A stretch of DNA of 13,762 nt from Spirochaetaceae bacterium (GTDB lineage: Bacteria; Spirochaetota; Spirochaetia; Treponematales; Breznakiellaceae). Made by a program: the position numbers and the translations under genes. Positions 13,115 through 13,762 of this stretch are shown one piece after another. Under the pieces are notes generated by a model. The model saw nothing but the letters and a program-made list of their open reading frames with translations, searched no databases and was not told the DNA's origin. Numbering within the stretch: position 1 is the first letter of the stretch; every line of letters starts with the position of its first letter. The DNA is taken from contig JAITKD010000170.1 of the NCBI GenBank assembly GCA_031278575.1, positions 1-13,762 of the forward strand, read 5' to 3'.

Positions 13115-13762
13115 ATGAAATCAATCCAGGAACAGCGGGATCTATTCAATAAGATTATGACCCTTTTGGAACGGCATCTGGGACCAAAGTGCGAGGTGGT
13201 ACTTCACGATTTAACCCAGGATTACGGCAGTACCATTGTGGATATACGGCACGGATATATCACGAACCGTAAAATCGGCGACGCGGGGAGTAATCTGGGC
13301 CTGGAAGTGCTTCGGGGTACCGCGCATGACGGGGATCAGTTCAATTACATCACCTATACGCGGGATAATAAGATACTCCGTTCCTCGTCGATTTACTTCC
13401 GGGGGGAAGACCATCAGGTTGTCGGGGCCCTCTGCGTCAATCTTGACATTACCCAGAGCCTTCAATGTGAAGAATTTCTCCATCAGTTCAACCAGTTTCC
13501 CCCGGATATGGCGAAAAAAGGCTCCGGTTCCCCGGAACATGGGGACGGGACAGGAAATGCGCCGCCGGTTAAGGAAGTCTTTGTTAATTCGGTCCGGGAA
13601 CTGCTGGATTATCTCATCGGCGAGGCCCACGCCCAGACGGGTAAAGCGGTTTCCCGGATGCAGCGGGCGGATAAACTTAAATTTATACATTTTCTGGATC
13701 AAAAAGGCGCTTTTCTGGTTACCCGCTCAGGAGACGCGGTTTGCGATTTCTTGAGGATTAGT
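13115..13762 (+). CDS. YheO/DauR-type PAS-HTH transcriptional regulator, 3' end outside window
   Basis: The frame is open from ATG at 13115 to the last base (216 codons visible). The N-terminal half matches the YheO-like PAS domain (LLERHLGPKCEVVLHDLTQ, ITNRKIGDAGSNLGLEVLRG, GALCVNLDIT). After a Gly/Pro-rich linker (about 130-150) comes the start of the C-terminal helix-turn-helix (ADKLKFIHFLDQKGAFLV, then AVCDFLRIS). The recognition helix and last 15-20 residues are beyond the window. The family includes Pseudomonas DauR, which controls D-arginine catabolism. PAS domains of this type are thought to sense small ligands. No strong ribosome site precedes the ATG, and no in-frame alternative start is nearby. 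Divergent placement from the ridA / PLP enzyme operon suggests it regulates that operon. Confidence 0.88.
   Translation, partial: MKSIQEQRDLFNKIMTLLERHLGPKCEVVLHDLTQDYGSTIVDIRHGYITNRKIGDAGSNLGLEVLRGTAHDGDQFNYITYTRDNKILRSSSIYFRGEDHQVVGALCVNLDITQSLQCEEFLHQFNQFPPDMAKKGSGSPEHGDGTGNAPPVKEVFVNSVRELLDYLIGEAHAQTGKAVSRMQRADKLKFIHFLDQKGAFLVTRSGDAVCDFLRIS

Noticed and set aside
13211-13702. 163-codon minus-strand frame and a 172-codon plus-strand frame at the right end
   Set aside because: Both overlap the YheO-type regulator in other frames. The regulator frame has family motifs throughout and runs off the window.

Overview
The window looks like a chromosomal segment of a GC-rich spirochaete, most likely a member of the Treponema lineage of the kind found in termite guts (T. 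primitia / T. azotonutricium-like). This is inferred from three things: flagellar genes (flgM, fliS, a FlgN-type chaperone) beside polA, a nickel-handling cooT gene (one of those treponemes makes acetate with CO dehydrogenase), and the remnant of an Rpn-type putative transposase of the kind abundant in those genomes. No rRNA, tRNA, CRISPR array or intact mobile element was seen.

Layout. Positions 1-310 (+) hold the 3' part of flgM (anti-sigma-28 factor), whose start lies before the window, followed by a clear intrinsic terminator. Positions 436-4271 (-) hold a tight run fliS > flgN-like > polA, transcribed towards flgM and preceded at 4375-4401 by a plausible sigma-28 promoter. DNA polymerase I would then sit at the end of a flagellar transcription unit. 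The 359-base AT-rich divergent spacer 4272-4630 carries promoters for both sides and several small palindromes.

Positions 4631-5413 (+) hold three tiny overlapping genes: a protein with a histidine-rich N-terminus, CooT (nickel-binding CO dehydrogenase accessory protein), and a 79-residue protein I cannot name. Together they look like a nickel storage/delivery cassette, the best candidate here for a little-described system. Positions 5478-5830 hold a promoter, an internally deleted and frameshifted remnant of an Rpn/PD-(D/E)XK putative transposase gene, and a terminator.

Positions 5888-11261 (+) hold two small membrane proteins, then ndk, an oligoendopeptidase F, gpsA and ffh. These are housekeeping genes for nucleotide balance, peptide breakdown, phospholipid precursor synthesis and membrane protein targeting. 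From 6251 to 9840 they are closely spaced and look co-transcribed. A two-part hairpin at 11313-11363 lies between the convergent ends of ffh and the next operon.

Positions 11382-12967 (-) hold a two-gene operon with a 4-base start/stop overlap: a RidA-family protein and a PLP enzyme of the D-threonine aldolase / D-serine dehydratase family. Divergent to it at 13115, and running off the window end, is a YheO/DauR-type PAS-HTH regulator. The shared 147-base spacer has a perfect 10-bp inverted repeat overlapping the predicted operon promoter. This suggests a regulated D-amino-acid (D-serine-like) catabolic module in which RidA removes the reactive enamine/imine made by the PLP enzyme.
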